This document shows, in pieces, positions 30,502-31,687 of a stretch of DNA of 31,687 bases. Origin of the DNA: Sphingomonas sp. CCH9-E2 (GTDB lineage Bacteria; Pseudomonadota; Alphaproteobacteria; Sphingomonadales; Sphingomonadaceae); assembly GCF_001557215.1 (NCBI RefSeq), contig NZ_LSJM01000075.1, positions 1 to 31,687 on the forward strand, in the 5' to 3' direction. Positions within the stretch are counted from its first letter, which is position 1, and each line of letters opens with the position of its first letter. Under the pieces are notes generated by a model, which searched no databases, had not been told where the DNA came from, and saw only the letters and a list, made by a program, of their open reading frames with translations. The position numbers and the translations under genes were made by a program.

Positions 30502-31687
30502 ATGATGAACCTCGCCGAATATCGCCGCACCTCGACCCGCCTTGCGGATTTCCTGCCCTGGGCGGCGCTTGTCGCCCCCGGCGTCGTCCTCAACAAGGAC
30601 GGTTCGTTCCAGCGCTCGGCGCGCTTCCGTGGTCCCGACCTCGATTCCGCCGTGCAGGCCGAGCTGGTCGCCGTCGCCGGCCGCCTCAACAGCGCCTTCC
30701 GCCGCCTCGGCAGCGGATGGGCAATCTTCGTCGAGGCACAGCGCCATGCCGTCGGCGCCTATCCCGCGAGCCGGTTTCCGGATGCCGCATCCGCTCTGGT
30801 CGATGCCGAGCGCAAGGCGGATTTCGAGGAGGACGCGGCCCACTACGAGTCCAGCTATTTCATCACCTTCGCCTACCTGCCGCCGGCCGAGGACGCCGCG
30901 CGCGCCGAAAGCTGGCTCTACGAGGGCAAGGCCGATCGCGGCGTCGACCCGTGGGAGGCGCTGCGCGGCTTCGTCGACCGCACCGACCGCATCCTGCAGC
31001 TCGTCGAAGCCTTCATGCCGGAATGCGCCTGGCTCGATGACGTCGAGACGCTGACCTACCTGCACTCGACCGTATCGACCAAGCGCCACCGCGTTCGCGT
31101 GCCCGAGACGCCGATGTATCTCGATGCCCTGGTCGCCGATCAGCCGCTGACCGGCGGGCTCGAACCGCGGCTCGGCGAAGCGCATCTGCGTATCCTGACC
31201 ATCGTCGGGTTCCCGACCGTCACGACGCCAGGGCTCCTGGACGAGTTGAACCGCCTCGCATTCCCATACCGTTGGTCGACCCGGGCGATCCTGCTCGACA
31301 AGACCGACGCCACCAGGCTCGTCACGAAAATCCGACGGCAGTGGTTCTCGAAGCGCAAGTCGATCGCCGCGATCCTCAAGGAGGTGATGACCAACGAGGC
31401 CTCGACGCTCGTCGACACCGACGCCGCCAACAAGGCCGCCGACGCCGACCTGGCGCTGCAAGAGCTGGGCGCGGATTTCGCAGGCCAGGCCCATGTCACC
31501 GCCACGATCGCCGTCTGGGACAACGATCCCCGCATCGCGGCGGAAAAACTCAGGCTCGTCGAGAAGGTCATCCAAGGCCGCGACTTCACCGCGATGCCCG
31601 AAGGCATCAACGCCGCCGACGCCTGGCTCGGCTCGCTGCCCGGCCACGTCTACGCCAACGTCCGCCAACCTCCCATCAGCACATTGA
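30502..31687 (+). CDS. trbE: TrbE, VirB4-like T4SS ATPase (N-terminal part, runs off window)
   Basis: First 395 residues of TrbE, starting at the ATG at 30502 (a second ATG follows directly), 8 nt after trbD; the frame is open to the last base. Recognisable parts are LAEYRRTSTRLADFLPWAALVAPGVVLNKDGS, ESSYFITFAYLPP, TYLHSTVSTKRHRV and, at the end, AWLGSLPGHVYANVRQPPIST. These form the CagE/TrbE/VirB4 N-terminal domain. The Walker A/B ATPase domain must lie beyond the window, as must trbJ, trbL, trbF, trbG and trbI if the cluster is complete. The product energises pilus and channel assembly. Confidence 0.92.
   Translation, partial: MMNLAEYRRTSTRLADFLPWAALVAPGVVLNKDGSFQRSARFRGPDLDSAVQAELVAVAGRLNSAFRRLGSGWAIFVEAQRHAVGAYPASRFPDAASALVDAERKADFEEDAAHYESSYFITFAYLPPAEDAARAESWLYEGKADRGVDPWEALRGFVDRTDRILQLVEAFMPECAWLDDVETLTYLHSTVSTKRHRVRVPETPMYLDALVADQPLTGGLEPRLGEAHLRILTIVGFPTVTTPGLLDELNRLAFPYRWSTRAILLDKTDATRLVTKIRRQWFSKRKSIAAILKEVMTNEASTLVDTDAANKAADADLALQELGADFAGQAHVTATIAVWDNDPRIAAEKLRLVEKVIQGRDFTAMPEGINAADAWLGSLPGHVYANVRQPPISTL

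Noticed and set aside
30265..31668. 467-residue minus-strand ORF opposite trbD/trbE
   Set aside because: Antisense shadow; the plus frame encodes TrbE, which lacks a stop only because the window ends.

Overview
The window is high-GC DNA from an alphaproteobacterium, most likely a sphingomonad. This rests on the type of its conjugation genes (parA, an RHH protein, DUF2840, traF, DUF736, a lytic transglycosylase, a DUF3363 relaxase, traG, trbBCDE), the ChrB/ChrA proteins and the base composition. It reads as accessory DNA: a plasmid, or an integrative element with a plasmid-type replication module. Resistance cargo lies on the left and replication/transfer genes on the right. No rRNA, tRNA or CRISPR array was seen.

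Left part (1-5.1 kb). A minus-strand operon holds a PadR regulator, a multi-pass membrane protein with an FtsW/RodA-like signature, and an alpha/beta-hydrolase whose C-terminus looks altered. A palindrome sits just upstream of padR. A scarred stretch follows, with the 3' remnant of a VapC PIN-domain toxin abutting a short membrane ORF. Next come three minus-strand genes for exported proteins: DUF1259, PepSY-like and Rap1a/Tai-like.

Metal-resistance part (5.1-16 kb). Divergent from the exported-protein genes is a chromate operon: chrB, chrA, a Tat-exported Fe/Mn-SOD (chrC-like) and a Cj0069-family ATP-grasp protein. Next is a Tn3-family set: tnpR (minus) with a res-like region, merR (minus), merT-merP-merA and a complete tnpA. 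The mer operon lies between tnpR/res and tnpA. I could not define the terminal inverted repeats.

Regulated enzyme module 1 (16.1-17.9 kb). An exported alpha/beta-hydrolase and a TetR repressor share an operator core, CTATC-N4-GATAG, found upstream of both genes.

Replication/transfer part (18.2 kb to the end). A small HTH protein and a RepA-type initiator are followed by three iteron-like repeats. Then come parA, an RHH partner, DUF2840, traF (these four overlap by 4 nt each), DUF736, a lytic transglycosylase, a long inverted repeat (oriT candidate), the relaxase, traG, a CopG protein, trbB, trbC, trbD and a trbE that runs off the window. A TetR plus SDR-oxidoreductase pair (24.7-26.2 kb) is inserted between relaxase and traG. 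It has its own paired operators, and a hairpin at its right edge covers the traG ribosome-binding site.

Taken together, the window is a mobile backbone carrying chromate and mercury detoxification plus two repressor-controlled enzyme modules. The least understood parts are the His-rich DUF1259 cluster next to chrBAC, the ATP-grasp gene after the SOD, the PadR-SEDS-like pair, and the cargo insertion in the transfer operon.
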